Shown piece after piece: positions 63,938 through 64,000 of a stretch of 64,000 nt of DNA. The DNA comes from Halochromatium sp. (GTDB taxonomy: Bacteria; Pseudomonadota; Gammaproteobacteria; Chromatiales; Chromatiaceae), in NCBI GenBank assembly GCA_010912705.1, contig POWB01000003.1:159539-223538 (forward strand), written 5' to 3'. The notes below the pieces were generated by a model, which saw only the letters and a program-made list of their open reading frames with translations, made no database searches and was not told the DNA's origin. The translations under genes and the position numbers were made by a program. Within the stretch, counting starts at the first letter, position 1; each line of letters opens with the position of its first letter.

Positions 63938-64000
63938 ACCTTAATATTGTGAGCCCATTCATGCATGGCGACGTATTGCTGTAGATAAACCTTATTCACA

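Overview
The window looks like the chromosome of a purple sulfur bacterium of the Gammaproteobacteria (Chromatiaceae or a close relative). It carries bacteriochlorophyll genes (bchI-bchD-bchO) and a menaquinone gene (menE-like). It also has the gammaproteobacterial block murA-mlaBCDEF / kdsC-lptCAB-rpoN-hpf-ptsN-(hprK)-rapZ followed by a signalling PTS. Most of the sequence is GC-rich. The AT-richer exceptions are the DUF262 gene (50.9-52.6 kb) and the right end (60.5-63.4 kb).

Layout. 1-9 kb: 5' part of queC, a menE-like ligase, magnesium chelatase genes bchI and bchD, the hydrolase bchO, a YajD-like HNH protein and a GspE/PilB-type ATPase. 9.2-16.1 kb: a class B penicillin-binding protein and a SEDS (FtsW/RodA) protein, separated by a REP-type transposase inside a perfect 20-bp inverted repeat and by a large RelE-like/UvrD-like/ankyrin protein. 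16.1-20.1 kb: a repeat hairpin, a DUF1640 gene and hisG-hisD-hisC. 20.2-25.3 kb: murA and the Mla phospholipid transporter. 25.4-36.4 kb: kdsC, lptC-lptA-lptB, rpoN, hpf, ptsN, hprK, rapZ, a mannose-type EIIA, HPr, enzyme I and mgtE. This block links LPS export, sigma-54 and phosphotransfer signalling. 36.4-41.5 kb: a badly decayed class I aldolase gene (fbaB), a membrane-anchored protein of unknown function, rpe, gph and trpE.

41.5-57.4 kb is a defence island on the minus strand. Its backbone is DUF499 ATPase, DUF3780 protein, DUF1156 DNA methyltransferase and a PLD-SNF2 helicase. This fits the helicase-methylase-ATPase (Hma-like) candidate anti-phage systems. Between the backbone genes lie a DUF262/DUF1524 GmrSD-type nuclease and toxin-antitoxin or TA-like pairs: MntA-HepT, HigBA-like, VapBC-like and TacAT-like. 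There are also orphan or decayed modules (UPF0175 with a broken DUF3368 toxin, a CopG antitoxin, DUF2283) and two transposase remnants. The last 12 codons of the methyltransferase, stop included, recur in degenerate form upstream of the TacAT-like module, and a shorter copy lies upstream of the VapBC-like module. This suggests that the modules arrived by recombination at the methylase 3' end.

57.7-60.2 kb encodes a membrane protein with cysteine-spaced repeats. 60.5-63.3 kb is an integron cassette array without its integrase in the window. Three attC sites have matching core pairs that define two cassettes exactly: a PIN toxin with a 59-residue partner, and DUF4258 with DUF2283. Two further cassettes are partly delimited. 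The array is bounded on the right by the 3' end of a group II intron with a maturase C-terminal fragment. The reading direction of the cassettes places the integrase beyond the right edge.
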